The notes beneath the pieces are model-generated. The model had not been told where the DNA came from. It was given only the letters and a program-made list of their open reading frames with translations, and made no database searches. The translations under genes were made by a program, and so were the position numbers. DNA of 64,000 bases from an uncultured Prevotellaceae bacterium (GTDB lineage: Bacteria; Bacteroidota; Bacteroidia; Bacteroidales; Muribaculaceae): the NCBI GenBank assembly GCA_900318865.1, contig ONMF01000001.1, positions 248,001 through 312,000 on the forward strand, given 5' to 3'. This document shows, in pieces, positions 40,969 through 51,486 of this stretch (the stretch's first letter is position 1; each line of letters begins with the position of its first letter).

Positions 40969-41050
40969 GCAAAATTAGTGCAAACCGAGCAAAAAACATC
41001 AAGCGTGCTTGCATGTTTTTCCGAGGCGCAGCCTAATTTATCTAAAATCA
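40969..41050 (-). repeat. Promoter-palindrome repeat locus 6, upstream of trmN6
   Basis: One complete ACATGCTTG-subtype unit. The box GCAAAATTA (40969-40977) starts arm GTGCAAACCGAGCAAAAAACAT. The loop contains CAAGCGTGCTTG. The return arm CATGTTTTTCCGAGGCGCAGC reaches CCTAATTT at 41039. A second, decayed box TAAAATCA lies at 41043-41050, 73 bp away. Confidence 0.85.
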
Positions 41051-41103
41051 GTGCAAAGCGGCACTGCTTCATTTATCATTATTACCATGTGAAAATTATT
41101 TCG

Positions 41104-41112
41104 TAATTTTGC
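41104..41112 (+). promoter_or_regulatory. -7 box of the umuC-like gene
   Basis: TAATTTTGC at 41104-41112. The first ATG (41119) is only six bases on; the ATG at 41155 gives a leader of about 38 nt. Confidence 0.6.
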
Positions 41113-41154
41113 CACGTAATGGCCATGCGGTACCGACCGCAAGTGAGGAAACAG

Positions 41155-42405
41155 ATGAAAGCGCTGATTGACTGCAACAATTTTTTTGTCTCGTGCGAGC
41201 GGGTGATGGACCCTTCACTGCACGGGAAGCCTGTTGTGGTGCTTTCAGGCAATGACGGCTGTGTGATTTCTCGCAGCAACGAAGCCAAAGCATTGGGCAT
41301 CCCCATGGGCTGCCCGGCCTTTCAAATCGGGAGCTATACCCGTCCCGACAGCGTGGTGCAACTGTCGGCCAACCACAGACTTTACTGCAACATCTCGGAC
41401 CGCGTGATGCGCATTGTGGGCATGGAGGAAGGCAACATCGAAATCTACTCGGTTGACGAGGCGTTTTTCAGCCTCCCCGACGATCCGGTTGAGACCATTC
41501 ACCCCCGCATGGCAGCTCTGGTGCGTAAAATCCAGCAGTGGGTGGGCATCCCGGTGAGCATCGGGTTCGCGCCGTCGCGCACGCTGGCCAAAATTGCCTC
41601 GCACATTGCCAAGAAAGACCGTCGCATCACCGATGGAGTGTATTGGCTCGTCCGTCGGGAGGCCATCGACACGATTCTGCGGCGCACCCCGATAAGCGAC
41701 GTGTGGGGCATCGGACGCCGCACCACCTCATCGCTGCAAGAGCATGGCGTTGCCACTGCGGCCGATTTTGTGAAAATGTCGCCAGGGCTGGTGAGGTCTT
41801 TTTACAATGTGACACTGGAACGCACCCATCGTGAACTGCGCGGCGAGGACTGTGCCACAGTGAGCCCGGTGACCGACAGCCGCAAGTCGCTGACCCACAG
41901 TCGCACATTTGGGCAGGTAGTCACCGACTTTGAAACCGTGCACGACGCCATCGTGTCGTTTGCCCAGCATCTTGCCAAACGGATGCGCGACGAGCAAGTG
42001 GTGGCCACCGAGGTGGGCGTCTTTGTCAGGGGCGACAGCCACCGCACCGACCTTCCCTTTTATCAGAATGCCTGTAGCATCGTCCTGCCAACGCCCAGCG
42101 ACAGCACCCATCTGGTGGTGGAGCATGCCGTGCGGGCGCTTGGGTGCATCTACAAGCCTGGCATGGTCTACCGAAAGGCCGGCGTATGGGCTTGCAGCTT
42201 GCTTCCCACCAGCGATGTGCAGCTCAACCTGTTTGACCCCATTGATTACTCCAAGCAGCGGCGTCTGATGGCTTCGGTCGATGCCATCAACAAGCATTAC
42301 GGGGCGCCTGCCGTGCAGTTGGCCCCCACAGCCGACACACGGACATGGAGTCCCCACCAGGCCCATCCCGGCCGACAAAGCAAAACTCTGTTATTCATGA
42401 TGTGA
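41155..42405 (+). CDS. umuC: Y-family DNA polymerase, UmuC type
   Basis: A 416-residue translesion polymerase. Catalytic acids are in [13 protein letters not shown] (Asp6) and YSVDEAF (Asp101, Glu102). The finger/palm motif [18 protein letters not shown] and the HhH region [17 protein letters not shown] follow. A little-finger domain leads to a clamp-binding motif QLNLFD (356-361). I take the ATG at 41155 because [11 protein letters not shown] is the usual family start; the ATG at 41119 would leave almost no leader. No umuD-like gene is adjacent, so this is an orphan UmuC. Confidence 0.9.
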   Translation: MKALIDCNNFFVSCERVMDPSLHGKPVVVLSGNDGCVISRSNEAKALGIPMGCPAFQIGSYTRPDSVVQLSANHRLYCNISDRVMRIVGMEEGNIEIYSVDEAFFSLPDDPVETIHPRMAALVRKIQQWVGIPVSIGFAPSRTLAKIASHIAKKDRRITDGVYWLVRREAIDTILRRTPISDVWGIGRRTTSSLQEHGVATAADFVKMSPGLVRSFYNVTLERTHRELRGEDCATVSPVTDSRKSLTHSRTFGQVVTDFETVHDAIVSFAQHLAKRMRDEQVVATEVGVFVRGDSHRTDLPFYQNACSIVLPTPSDSTHLVVEHAVRALGCIYKPGMVYRKAGVWACSLLPTSDVQLNLFDPIDYSKQRRLMASVDAINKHYGAPAVQLAPTADTRTWSPHQAHPGRQSKTLLFMM

Positions 42406-42421
42406 AACAATTTTTATCCTA

Positions 42422-44875
42422 ATGATATATCCCAATAATTTTGAACAAAAAATAGGATTTGACACCATCAGGCAAGAAATTGAGCGCCATTGCACCAGCC
42501 CCCTCGGGGTTACCCATGTGCACTCCATGCACTTCGACACCCATCGGGAACAGATAGAAACCCGCCTGAACGAGACCGACGAGTTCCTCCGCATCCTGCA
42601 GTCGAAACGCACCTTCCCGCTCAATCACTTTCACGACCTGCGAGGGCCGCTCAAGGCCATTCGCACCGAAGGGTCTTTTCTGGCCACTGAGCGGATGTTT
42701 GACCTGACAAGACTCTTGAAAACCATCGACGAGATAGTGGCTTTTTTCGGCACACCCATTGACGACACCGTTCCCTACCCTGCCCTGAAACGGCTCGCAG
42801 GACAGTTGAATCAATTTCCGGAAATCATAGGCCACATTGATGCCATCATCGACAAAAATGGTAACATAAAGGATGACGCATCGCCCCTGCTGCGCGAGCT
42901 TCGCCACCGGGTACAGGCACTGCAAGCCGGGCTGGGCGGTACATTACGCCGCATTATCACGCAGGGCCGCACCGAGGGATTTCTGGAAAACGACGTGCAG
43001 CCGGCTGTGCGCGACGGCAGGCTGGTGATTCCCGTGCAGCCCATGCACAAGCGCAAGCTGCGGGGCATTGTTCACGACACGTCGGCATCGGGCAAAACCG
43101 TGTTTATTGAACCCGCCGAAATAGTGGAAGCCAATAACCAAATTCTTGAAACCGAGGCCGACATCGCGCGCGAGATTATCAGGATTCTCACCGAGGCCAC
43201 CGATATGATACGCCCGCACATCGACGAATTGCTTGACTCGCTCGACATCCTGGGGCACATAGATTTTACCCGCGCCAAGGCATTGTTTGCACAGGATGTG
43301 GGAGGACAGATGCCACACATCGACAACGTGCCGCACATCGAGTGGTATCACGCAGTGCATCCATCGCTGCTACTGGCACTGCGTGGACAGCATAAAGAAG
43401 TGGTTCCTCTCGATATCGCACTCACCGGCGAGCAGCGCATTCTGCTCATCTCCGGACCTAATGCCGGTGGTAAATCGGTGTGCCTGAAGACGGTGGGTGC
43501 CGTGCAGTACATGATGCAGTGCGGCATTCTCCCCCCTCTCTACAGCAACTCGCACATGGGACTTTTCGGCGGCATCGGCATCGACATTGGCGACCAGCAG
43601 TCGATTGAGGATGATTTGAGCACCTACAGCTCGCATCTTCAGAACATGAAATCATTCTTGACCCTTGCCGGAAAGCACACGCTGCTTCTTATCGACGAGT
43701 TCGGCAGCGGCACCGAGCCTCAGATTGGAGGGGCTATCGCTCAAGCCATCCTCGACGAATTGAACAAGAGCGGGACATTCGGTGTCATCACAACGCATTA
43801 TCAGAACTTGAAGCATTTTGCCGAAGACACCCCCGGCATCATCAACGGCGCCATGCTCTACGACCGGGCACGCATGGAACCGCTGTTTCAGCTGTCGATG
43901 GGCTATCCAGGCAGTTCTTTTGCCATCGAGATAGCCCGTAAAATCGGGCTGCCGCAAAGTGTCATCTCTCATGCCGGCGAACTGGTGGGCAGCGACTACA
44001 TCAACATGGACCGCTACCTGCTCGACATCGTGCGCGACCGCAGGTATTGGGAGAAGAAACGCCATGAAATCAGGCTGAAAGAGAAACGGCTCGACACGAT
44101 TATCGCCGACTATCAGCAGCAGGCCGAACGCGTGGCCAGCGAGCGGCGCAACATTCTCCACGAGGCAAAGGATGAGGCTCGTTCCATCTTGGCACAAAGC
44201 AATGCACAGATAGAACAGGCCATACGCGAAATTCGAGAAGTCCAGGCCGAAAAAGAGAAGACCAAAGAAGTGCGCAGGCAACTTGAGGAATTTAAACAAC
44301 GACTCGTCGATGAGCAGCCCGGCGACACTACCCTGCCACGCTCATTGCAACCCAAGTACCGTGTTCCCAAAAAGAAGTCGGCACCCACCAAGAAAACCAC
44401 CGACTCAGCACCCCGGCCATTAGCCGTGGGCGACCATGTAATCATGAAAGGCAGCACGACCGTGGGAACCATTATGAACCTCGACGAGAAGTATGCCGTG
44501 GTTGCTTTCGGTAACTTGAAAACCCGTGTGGAAACCTCCCGCCTGGAGCGCACCATGAGACAGGAAGAGCGAAAGCGCGAGCCATCGATGGGACGGGCCA
44601 CCACCGAGCAAATACGGGCGCGCCAACTGCAATTCAAGCCAGAAATTGATGTGCGCGGCATGCGGGCCGATGAGGCGTTGCAAGCTGTGACCTACTTCAT
44701 CGATGATGCCATTCAGTTCGGCAGTCAGCGTGTCCGCATTTTACACGGCACAGGAACGGGGGTGCTGCGAGAGGTCATCCGCCTGTACCTGAACACAGTG
44801 GCCGGCGTGAAATCATATCGCGACGAGCACGTTCAGTTCGGCGGAGCGGGAATCACCGTGGTCGATTTTGATTGA
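42422..44875 (+). CDS. mutS2: MutS2 ATPase/endonuclease
   Basis: An 817-residue MutS2. The N-terminal core and clamp region precede the ATPase: Walker A GPNAGGKS (345-352) and Walker B LLLIDEFGSGTEP (421-433). A coiled-coil insert spans about 535-640 (Glu/Arg/Gln-rich, EIREVQAEKEKTKEVRRQLEEF). A KOW-like stretch (about 655-700) follows, then a C-terminal Smr nuclease domain (about 742-817) with EIDVRGMRADEA and ILHGTGTGVLREVI. MutS2 acts on branched DNA and, in Bacillus, on collided ribosomes. Its last 23 bases overlap the convergent recQ end. Confidence 0.95.
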   Translation: MIYPNNFEQKIGFDTIRQEIERHCTSPLGVTHVHSMHFDTHREQIETRLNETDEFLRILQSKRTFPLNHFHDLRGPLKAIRTEGSFLATERMFDLTRLLKTIDEIVAFFGTPIDDTVPYPALKRLAGQLNQFPEIIGHIDAIIDKNGNIKDDASPLLRELRHRVQALQAGLGGTLRRIITQGRTEGFLENDVQPAVRDGRLVIPVQPMHKRKLRGIVHDTSASGKTVFIEPAEIVEANNQILETEADIAREIIRILTEATDMIRPHIDELLDSLDILGHIDFTRAKALFAQDVGGQMPHIDNVPHIEWYHAVHPSLLLALRGQHKEVVPLDIALTGEQRILLISGPNAGGKSVCLKTVGAVQYMMQCGILPPLYSNSHMGLFGGIGIDIGDQQSIEDDLSTYSSHLQNMKSFLTLAGKHTLLLIDEFGSGTEPQIGGAIAQAILDELNKSGTFGVITTHYQNLKHFAEDTPGIINGAMLYDRARMEPLFQLSMGYPGSSFAIEIARKIGLPQSVISHAGELVGSDYINMDRYLLDIVRDRRYWEKKRHEIRLKEKRLDTIIADYQQQAERVASERRNILHEAKDEARSILAQSNAQIEQAIREIREVQAEKEKTKEVRRQLEEFKQRLVDEQPGDTTLPRSLQPKYRVPKKKSAPTKKTTDSAPRPLAVGDHVIMKGSTTVGTIMNLDEKYAVVAFGNLKTRVETSRLERTMRQEERKREPSMGRATTEQIRARQLQFKPEIDVRGMRADEALQAVTYFIDDAIQFGSQRVRILHGTGTGVLREVIRLYLNTVAGVKSYRDEHVQFGGAGITVVDFD

Positions 44876-46697
44876 TTTGCTGCTTGATGACACTGGTGAA
44901 CGCACGCCAATAACGTGCCGTCTTGGCCTCGCCCACACCATACAGTGTGCCGAACTCGGCTTGCGTGGTGGGTTTTTCACGAGCCATGACGGCCAGCACC
45001 TTATCGGAAAACACTGTGTAGGGAGGGATGTGGCTGGCCCGGGCTATGGCCAGGCGAAGATTGCGCAGTTTCTCGAACAAAGCGGTGTCGACCTCATCAG
45101 TGTGTTGTCCCGCAAACACGGGTCGAACGGCTGGCTTCTTACTTTGTGAACCCGCCGGCAACTGCTTGACGTATTTGGAAAACATGACGGTGGCGCGACC
45201 GAAGAGCACGTCTTTGCCGTAGGGCGTGATGTGCAGGTGGTTTGCCTCGTCGTACATCACATCAATCAGTCCCAGTTGTAACATTTGCAGCAGATAAGCG
45301 TTCCACTCACCGAAGGTGATATGGCGCCCAACGCCATAGGTGGGCAAGCGGTCATAACCGGCCATCAACAACTCGGCCTTGTGCGAGCCACGCAGGATGT
45401 CGATTACCATCATGGTGCCCACCTGCTCATGGGTTCGGGCAATGGCACTCATGGCCATCTGCGACAACTTCGTGCCGTCGATTCGCTCCGGCGGATTGTG
45501 ACACACGTCACAATTGTGGCAGTCGGTTTCGTAACTCTCGTTGAAATAACTGAGCAGTATCCTGCGCCGGCACACCGTCGCCTCGGCATATTGCTGCATG
45601 CGCCGCAATTTATCGATATTGGTCTGGCTTTGCCCGCTTTCCCGTGCAAATTTTGACAACGTCACCATATCGCCCAGCGAATAAAACATGAGTGCCTCGG
45701 CAGGCATGCCGTCTCGACCGGCCCGCCCTATTTCTTGGTAATAACATTCCATGCTTTTGGGCATGTTGCTGTGGACCACCCAGCGCACGTTGCTCTTGTC
45801 GATGCCCATCCCGAATGCTATGGTGGCGCAAATGACGGGCACTTCATCGTTAATGAACGCCCGTTGAACTGCGTTGCGCTCATTGTTGCTCATGCCTGCG
45901 TGGTAGGCCATGGCATGAATGCCCAGCGCCTGCAGGCGCTGGGCCATCGTTTCGGTGTTCTTGCGGCTCAAGCAATAGATGATGCCGCTCTGGCCGGGTC
46001 GGCGTGCTATAAAATTGGCTATTTCTTTGAGTTTTGCCCGGCCACTGATATTTTTTCTCACCTGCAATGAAATGTTGGGGCGGTCGAACGACGACAAGAA
46101 AAGTCGCGCATCGGCGATGCCGAGTTGCCGGGCTATGTCATCACGGGTCAAGCGGTCGGCGGTGGCGGTAAGAGCCATGACGGGAACACTGGGAAAATGT
46201 TCTTTCAGGACCGACAACCGGGTGTACTCGGGGCGGAAATCATGGCCCCACTGAGAAATGCAGTGGGCTTCATCAATAGCTATGAGACTGATTTTCATCT
46301 CATGTGACCACATGTCGAGTTCGCTGAGCAACTTTTCAGGAGAGATATACAGCAACTTGATGTTCCCGGCAAAAACATTCTCAATAATCGAGCGGTTTTG
46401 GGTATCGGTTTGTTGACTGTTGACCGCGGCAGCCGGCACGCCATTGGCTCTGAGGGCATCCACCTGGTCGTTCATCAACGCCAGCAACGGCGACACCACT
46501 ATGGCACACCCCGGGCTGAGCAAGGCCGGAATCTGGTAGCAAAGCGATTTCCCGCCGCCCGTGGGCATAAGCACTACAGCGTCACGGCCCTGCATCACAT
46601 GGCTGATAACCTGCCACTGCAGCGGATAAAAGTGGTCGTAGCCATAGAAGCGCTTCAGCACGGCAAGCGCCTGTTGCTTCAATCGGGATTGTTCCAT
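44853..46697 (-). CDS. recQ: ATP-dependent DNA helicase RecQ
   Basis: A 614-residue RecQ. The helicase core has the Walker A segment PTGGGKS (45-51), DEAH (142-145, followed by CISQWGHDFR) and GRAGRDG. A zinc-binding region has Cys residues in VCRRRILLSYF and CHNCDVC. It is followed by a winged-helix RQC part and a C-terminal HRDC domain (about 530-605, LFEKLRNLRLAIARASHIPPYTVFSD). I start at 46697 (MEQSRLKQQALAVL), the conserved beginning. The upstream gene ends 22 bases before it in the same direction. Confidence 0.94.
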   Translation of the reverse strand: MEQSRLKQQALAVLKRFYGYDHFYPLQWQVISHVMQGRDAVVLMPTGGGKSLCYQIPALLSPGCAIVVSPLLALMNDQVDALRANGVPAAAVNSQQTDTQNRSIIENVFAGNIKLLYISPEKLLSELDMWSHEMKISLIAIDEAHCISQWGHDFRPEYTRLSVLKEHFPSVPVMALTATADRLTRDDIARQLGIADARLFLSSFDRPNISLQVRKNISGRAKLKEIANFIARRPGQSGIIYCLSRKNTETMAQRLQALGIHAMAYHAGMSNNERNAVQRAFINDEVPVICATIAFGMGIDKSNVRWVVHSNMPKSMECYYQEIGRAGRDGMPAEALMFYSLGDMVTLSKFARESGQSQTNIDKLRRMQQYAEATVCRRRILLSYFNESYETDCHNCDVCHNPPERIDGTKLSQMAMSAIARTHEQVGTMMVIDILRGSHKAELLMAGYDRLPTYGVGRHITFGEWNAYLLQMLQLGLIDVMYDEANHLHITPYGKDVLFGRATVMFSKYVKQLPAGSQSKKPAVRPVFAGQHTDEVDTALFEKLRNLRLAIARASHIPPYTVFSDKVLAVMAREKPTTQAEFGTLYGVGEAKTARYWRAFTSVIKQQINQNRPR

Positions 46698-46719
46698 AAA
46701 ATGGGGAAAAATGATAGTG

Positions 46720-48099
46720 TCAGAAGGCGTTTTGCTCGCCACGGAACATATTAACGACGGTCAGGAAGATGATTTTCAAATCAAGCATCACATTCCAGTT
46801 CTCGGCGTACCACACATCGTATTCCACGCGTTTTTCCATCTTCCACAGTTCATCGGTCTGACCACGGTAGCCATTCACCTGTGCCCAGCCGGTAATTCCC
46901 GGCTTGATGGTGTGGCGAAGCATGTATTTGTCAATCAGTTCGCTGTACATCTCGGTTTGGCGCACCATGTGCGGCCTGGGGCCGACAATCGACATCTCAC
47001 CACGCAACACGTTGAAAAACTGTGGCAGTTCATCAATGCTTGTGCGCCGCAAGAAGTTGCCGAAACGGGTTTTGCGGGGGTCGTTCTTCGATGCCTGCAG
47101 GCTATCGGCGCTGTCGTTCACACGCATGGTCCTGAACTTGTAGCAATTAAACTCACGGCCACGATAGCCTGTGCGTAATTGCTTGAAGAAAATGGGACCT
47201 TTCGACGACAATTTGATGCCGATGGCCACCGGAATAAACACCACCGGCGACAGCAGCAATGCAAAAATGGAAATCACCAAGTCTAAAGTGCGCTTGATGG
47301 CACGGTTCAAGGTTCCGCTCAGCGGATAAGGACGAACGGCCATCACAGGCACATTCCCTATGGAGTAAAGCTCGAACTTTCGTGTCACATTTCTCCCGAA
47401 CTGAGGCACATAGTAGAAATCGACCGCATTGTTGTCGGCAATACGTATCATGCGCGACACATCTTGGCTGTCGTTGTCGGGAACCGCACAATACATCTCA
47501 TCAACGAGATTGTCTTTGACAAATTGCTCCACGGCATCCAGATTACCCTTGTAGTCCTTGACCGTGCGTGCTTTGGGGTTGTCGTCAAAAAAGCCTAAAA
47601 TCCGGTATCCATAGCCCTGGTCACTCAGCAACTCCTCCATGAGCCTGATGCCCACTGTGCCACCGCCAATGACCACAATACGCTTATAATTGAAGCCACG
47701 TGTTCGATAAGCCTTGAGAAGTTTGCGCGACCCTATCCACCAGAGAGCCAGCCCGATGAAGAACAGCACATAGAACATGAGCACCACTTGCCATGTGGTG
47801 TCGGTCAGGCCCAGGAACGATAGCAAGGTCACAAAGATGGCCAAGTGCATGAGCACCGACCGCACAACCTCAACAAGCACGCGGTCGGCATAGACCACGC
47901 GCTTGTTGTGAATGTCGGAGAAGAAATAGATGTCGACCACATAGGCCATGTTGAGCATGAGCCACACAATCTTGGAATAGAACACGTCGCTCACTCCATT
48001 ATACCAGCATGTTATGAAGTAAGCCGCATTCAGCACCACAACATCTACGGCACTGAACAGCCACCTGATAAACTGTCTGTATCTGCCCTTTCCTCTCAC
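46720..48099 (-). CDS. Undecaprenyl-phosphate sugar phosphotransferase (WcaJ-like)
   Basis: A 459-residue polyprenyl-phosphate hexose-1-phosphate transferase that primes exopolysaccharide or capsule synthesis. The N-terminus has four or five membrane segments (about 10-125). A CoA-binding-like Rossmann region (about 140-240) carries RIVVIGGGTVGIRL. The catalytic C-terminal domain (about 265-459) starts with the re-entrant helix RTLDLVISIFALLLSPVVF. It then has GPIFFKQLRTGYRGREFNCYKFRTM, the RRTSIDELPQFFNVLRGEMSIVGPRPH signature (in parts) and KPGITGWAQVNGYRG. No polysaccharide gene cluster surrounds it, so it may serve loci elsewhere. Confidence 0.92.
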   Translation of the reverse strand: MRGKGRYRQFIRWLFSAVDVVVLNAAYFITCWYNGVSDVFYSKIVWLMLNMAYVVDIYFFSDIHNKRVVYADRVLVEVVRSVLMHLAIFVTLLSFLGLTDTTWQVVLMFYVLFFIGLALWWIGSRKLLKAYRTRGFNYKRIVVIGGGTVGIRLMEELLSDQGYGYRILGFFDDNPKARTVKDYKGNLDAVEQFVKDNLVDEMYCAVPDNDSQDVSRMIRIADNNAVDFYYVPQFGRNVTRKFELYSIGNVPVMAVRPYPLSGTLNRAIKRTLDLVISIFALLLSPVVFIPVAIGIKLSSKGPIFFKQLRTGYRGREFNCYKFRTMRVNDSADSLQASKNDPRKTRFGNFLRRTSIDELPQFFNVLRGEMSIVGPRPHMVRQTEMYSELIDKYMLRHTIKPGITGWAQVNGYRGQTDELWKMEKRVEYDVWYAENWNVMLDLKIIFLTVVNMFRGEQNAF

Positions 48100-48136
48100 T
48101 GCGATAGAGCCCTCTTAAATAACCTTGGATAAGTTA

Positions 48137-50053
48137 TCAGATTTTCTCGTCAATGAGTTTGATTTTTTGTTCCAGAAGCACTATCTCGTCGCGCAGCTTG
48201 GCTATCTTACGCTCCATCTCCTTGACGATGCTGCTGCCGCTCTTCGACTGCGCATTGAAGAATCCCATGTTGTTCTCGTAGGTCTTCAATTCGCTGCAAC
48301 GCTGCTCGTAGGTGCGCACCAGGCGGTCGCGCTCATGATATGCTTTGTCACTGCCAATCTGGCTCAAAGAACTCTCGAAGCTGGCCAAGTTGGCTCGCAC
48401 AGCCTTCATGTCGAATTTTTCGAAAGCTTTGTCTACTTGCTCCTTATATTCGGCGTAAAGCTTGTCTTTCTCCTTGAATGGCACATGCCCTATCGATTGC
48501 CATTTACTCATCAGCTCGCGCACTGTTTGAGCTGCGGCTTCGGCATCTTCACTTTCCAAAACGGCTTTGAGCTGGGCTATCACTTCTTTCTTGGCTTTCA
48601 TGTTCTCATGCTCAATGGCATGCACGCTGCTGGTCTGTGATTTTTTCTGCTCAAAGAAGTAGTCACAAGCTGCGATGAAGCGTTTCCAGACGGCGTCGCT
48701 GTGCTTCTTCACCACCGGACCGATGGTTTTCCATTCTTTTTGGAGTGCCACCAGCTCATCGGTGGTCTTCTTCCATTCGGTGCTGTCCTTCAGAGCCTCG
48801 GCACGCTCGCACAACTCATTCTTTTTGGCCAGGTTGGCAGCGAGTTCCTCTTTCATGCGCTTGAAGAATTCGGCCTTCAGTCCGAAGAATTCATCGCAAG
48901 CCTTGCGGAAACGGGCAAAGAGCTGCGCATTCACCTTGCGCGACGCGAATCCCAGCTGCTTCCACTCTTCCTGCAATGCGATGATTTTCTTTGTAGCCTC
49001 GTCCCATGCGGCATACGTCTTCAGCCCGTCGGTGGAAATGGCTTCAATCTTCTCACAAAGGGCGGTCTTGGCATCAGCATTGTCTTTCTCCTTGCCCTTG
49101 CGGTCCTCGAAGAACGTTTGGTACTTCTTGTTGATAATGCTCGATGCGGCTTTGAAGCGAGCCCACAAGTCCTCGCGCAAATCCTTTGCCACGGGGCCGG
49201 TCTCGCGCCAGGTGTTATGCAATTCTTGCAACTTCTTGAAAGCAGCCACGATGTCGCTTTCTTCATCAAGTGCTTCGGCATCGGCACAAAGTTGCTGCTT
49301 CAGCTCCAGATTCTTCTTGAAGTCGTAGTCGCGCAGCTCCTTGTTGATTTTCAGAAGGTCATAGAATTTCTCAATGGCCTGCTGGAACGACTTCCACACC
49401 ACCGTTTCGGCTGTGGCGGGCACGGCGCCGGCTGCTTTGAACTCTTGCTGCAACTGCTGCACGCGGCCATATTGGCGGTTGATATTATCGGGGTCGCTTG
49501 TAATGCGATGAATTTCTTCTATAATTTCCTGCTTTTTTTGCAGATTTGCCTCGCGTTGTGCCTCCTGGGCAGCGTTGAACTCCGCGCGTTTCTCCTTGAG
49601 CTGATTGAGCAACTCTTTCATTTTAGCCTCCTCGGGGTCGTCTTTCACTGCAAATGCAGCCTCTTCGTTGCCGGCCGCAAGGAATGCCTCTTTTTCATGG
49701 GCAATCTCCTCTTTGCGGATGGCAAAGAATGCCGATTTGATTTGCAACACCTCGTCTTTCACAGTCTCGATGGGCTGTGAGGCCAGTTCCTCAAGACGGG
49801 CCACCAGCTGCTCCTTGCTCATCGCGGCAAAGGATGCGGCTGGAGCAATCTCCTCGACTGTTTTTTCGGCCTCGAGTGCCTCGGCAACTGGTGCCTCGGG
49901 CATGGAGGGCTCTTGCTCATTGTTAATTACTTCCTCTGCCACTGCGGGCTCGGGGGTTTCCACCACTTGAGGAGCTTCGACGGCTGCTTCAGGGGTCAAG
50001 GTTACATCTTTCTCGAGAGCATTGTTCGATTCAGACATTTCACGCGTTTCCAT
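48137..50053 (-). CDS. DUF349 domain protein
   Basis: A 638-residue cytosolic protein. The first 80 residues are acidic and rich in Pro, Ala, Glu and Val. The rest is almost entirely helical and contains about five DUF349 repeats of some 70-75 residues. The recurring pattern is LxxxWKxIGPVxKxxxDxxWxRFxxxxDxFF, for example VALQKEWKTIGPVVKKHSD and VWKRFIAACDYFFEQKK. A C-terminal coiled coil ends in KLRDEIVLLEQKIKLIDEKI. DUF349 proteins are linked to RNA or ribosome-related roles in some bacteria, but function here is unknown. An alternative start is the ATG at 50038. Confidence 0.85.
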   Translation of the reverse strand: METREMSESNNALEKDVTLTPEAAVEAPQVVETPEPAVAEEVINNEQEPSMPEAPVAEALEAEKTVEEIAPAASFAAMSKEQLVARLEELASQPIETVKDEVLQIKSAFFAIRKEEIAHEKEAFLAAGNEEAAFAVKDDPEEAKMKELLNQLKEKRAEFNAAQEAQREANLQKKQEIIEEIHRITSDPDNINRQYGRVQQLQQEFKAAGAVPATAETVVWKSFQQAIEKFYDLLKINKELRDYDFKKNLELKQQLCADAEALDEESDIVAAFKKLQELHNTWRETGPVAKDLREDLWARFKAASSIINKKYQTFFEDRKGKEKDNADAKTALCEKIEAISTDGLKTYAAWDEATKKIIALQEEWKQLGFASRKVNAQLFARFRKACDEFFGLKAEFFKRMKEELAANLAKKNELCERAEALKDSTEWKKTTDELVALQKEWKTIGPVVKKHSDAVWKRFIAACDYFFEQKKSQTSSVHAIEHENMKAKKEVIAQLKAVLESEDAEAAAQTVRELMSKWQSIGHVPFKEKDKLYAEYKEQVDKAFEKFDMKAVRANLASFESSLSQIGSDKAYHERDRLVRTYEQRCSELKTYENNMGFFNAQSKSGSSIVKEMERKIAKLRDEIVLLEQKIKLIDEKI

Positions 50054-50247
50054 ATTCAGTAATTTTTAAGCACACTCACCCGAAAACGAGTATGCAATTC
50101 AACAATTAACCCCAAAAATATCACTTTTTTTTCATTTGACGAAATAATTTTAATTTTTTTTTATTTTCATCAACCGCGGCTCCAAAAATTATCGGTTTAA
50201 AGCATGATTATTATCCTGCAGGTGAGAACGGCGACCAAGCGCTGCAA

Positions 50248-51486
50248 TCACTCCAGTAGTCCGAGCAACAGCAGCAGGGAATCGGTGGTGGCGCGGGTGA
50301 TAACACGGGAGCGCTCGCCCGGATAATGGCGCATCTGCGCAGCCACATGACTGCCACATTTGGCGGCCATCCACACAGTTCCTACCGGTTTTTGTGGCGT
50401 GCCTCCACCCGGCCCGGCAATTCCCGATGTCGCTACGGCGCAATCGGTGTTCAAAAGCCGGCACACTCCTTCCACCATTTGTCTCACCACAGGCTCGCTC
50501 ACCACGCCATGCTCAGCTATTACCGATTCCTCGACATCCAGCAGACGAGTCTTCACATCATTGGCATAAGAGACGACCGACCCCTGATAGTAATCGCTGC
50601 TGCCTGCAATGGCTGTAATCTGGTGCGCCACATTGCCACCTGTGCAACTTTCGGCCGTGGCCAGTGTGAGGTGCAGTGCGCGCAATCGGTTTCCCACTAT
50701 CTGCGCCAGCGGCTCGTCCTGGTCGCTCACAATGGATTTTCCCAGAATTTCATGCAGGCGACGGCTCTGCAAGTCCATGGCGTCATGAAGCGCCTCGGCA
50801 TCGTTCATGGTGCCGTTGAGGCGCAGGCGTATCAATCCGGGTTGTGGCAGATAGGCAAGATGCATGGAAGGCGGCAATGCACGCTCAAATTCATCGAGCC
50901 GCATGGCCAGCAACGACTCGATGATGCCTGTCACCACAAAGGTGCGGTGAGCGATGTGAACATTGTCATGAAAGTGCTTGAGCAACTGTGGCACCACTTC
51001 GCGCTCCATCATGGTCTGCATCTCGAAGGGTACTCCCGGCATCGACACCAGCACCTTGCCATCGCGCTCAAACCACATGAGGGGCGCGGTTCCCACTTGA
51101 TTCTGAATCACACGGCACGATTGGGGCACCATGGCCTGCGCGCGCGTGTAGTCATTGAGCGCGAGATGCCGCTGGCTCACCACCCATTCCACCTGGCTGG
51201 CGGTGGCTTCGTCGTAAACCAGTTCGCCTCCGAAATAGCTGCACAATGTGGGCTTGGTGATATCGTCCTTGGTTGGCCCCAGCCCACCTGTCATCAGCAC
51301 CACGTCACTGGCAGCAAATGCCTCATCGATGGCACAGGTTATTTCATGGGCATCGTCGGCAATGACTTTCACCCAGGTTGCTTCCCAACCCCATGGGGCC
51401 ATGTAGCGGGCTATCCAGCCCGAATTAGTGTCGGTGACCTGCCCTATAAGCAGTTCATCGCCAATGACTATGACAGAATATTTCAT
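50248..51486 (-). CDS. cinA: CinA family protein (NMN deamidase / competence-damage)
   Basis: A 412-residue CinA. The N-terminal molybdopterin-binding-like domain (about 1-170) starts YSVIVIGDELLIGQVTDTNS and has LMTGGLGPTKDDITK and MPGVPFEM. The C-terminal deamidase domain (about 260-412) has LATAESCTGGNVAHQITAIAGSSDYYQGSVVSYAN and ATSGIAGPGGG. It recycles NMN in pyridine nucleotide salvage, which fits its place in the same transcript run as nadE. Its start overlaps the M48 protease stop as ATGA. Confidence 0.92.
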   Translation of the reverse strand: MKYSVIVIGDELLIGQVTDTNSGWIARYMAPWGWEATWVKVIADDAHEITCAIDEAFAASDVVLMTGGLGPTKDDITKPTLCSYFGGELVYDEATASQVEWVVSQRHLALNDYTRAQAMVPQSCRVIQNQVGTAPLMWFERDGKVLVSMPGVPFEMQTMMEREVVPQLLKHFHDNVHIAHRTFVVTGIIESLLAMRLDEFERALPPSMHLAYLPQPGLIRLRLNGTMNDAEALHDAMDLQSRRLHEILGKSIVSDQDEPLAQIVGNRLRALHLTLATAESCTGGNVAHQITAIAGSSDYYQGSVVSYANDVKTRLLDVEESVIAEHGVVSEPVVRQMVEGVCRLLNTDCAVATSGIAGPGGGTPQKPVGTVWMAAKCGSHVAAQMRHYPGERSRVITRATTDSLLLLLGLLE

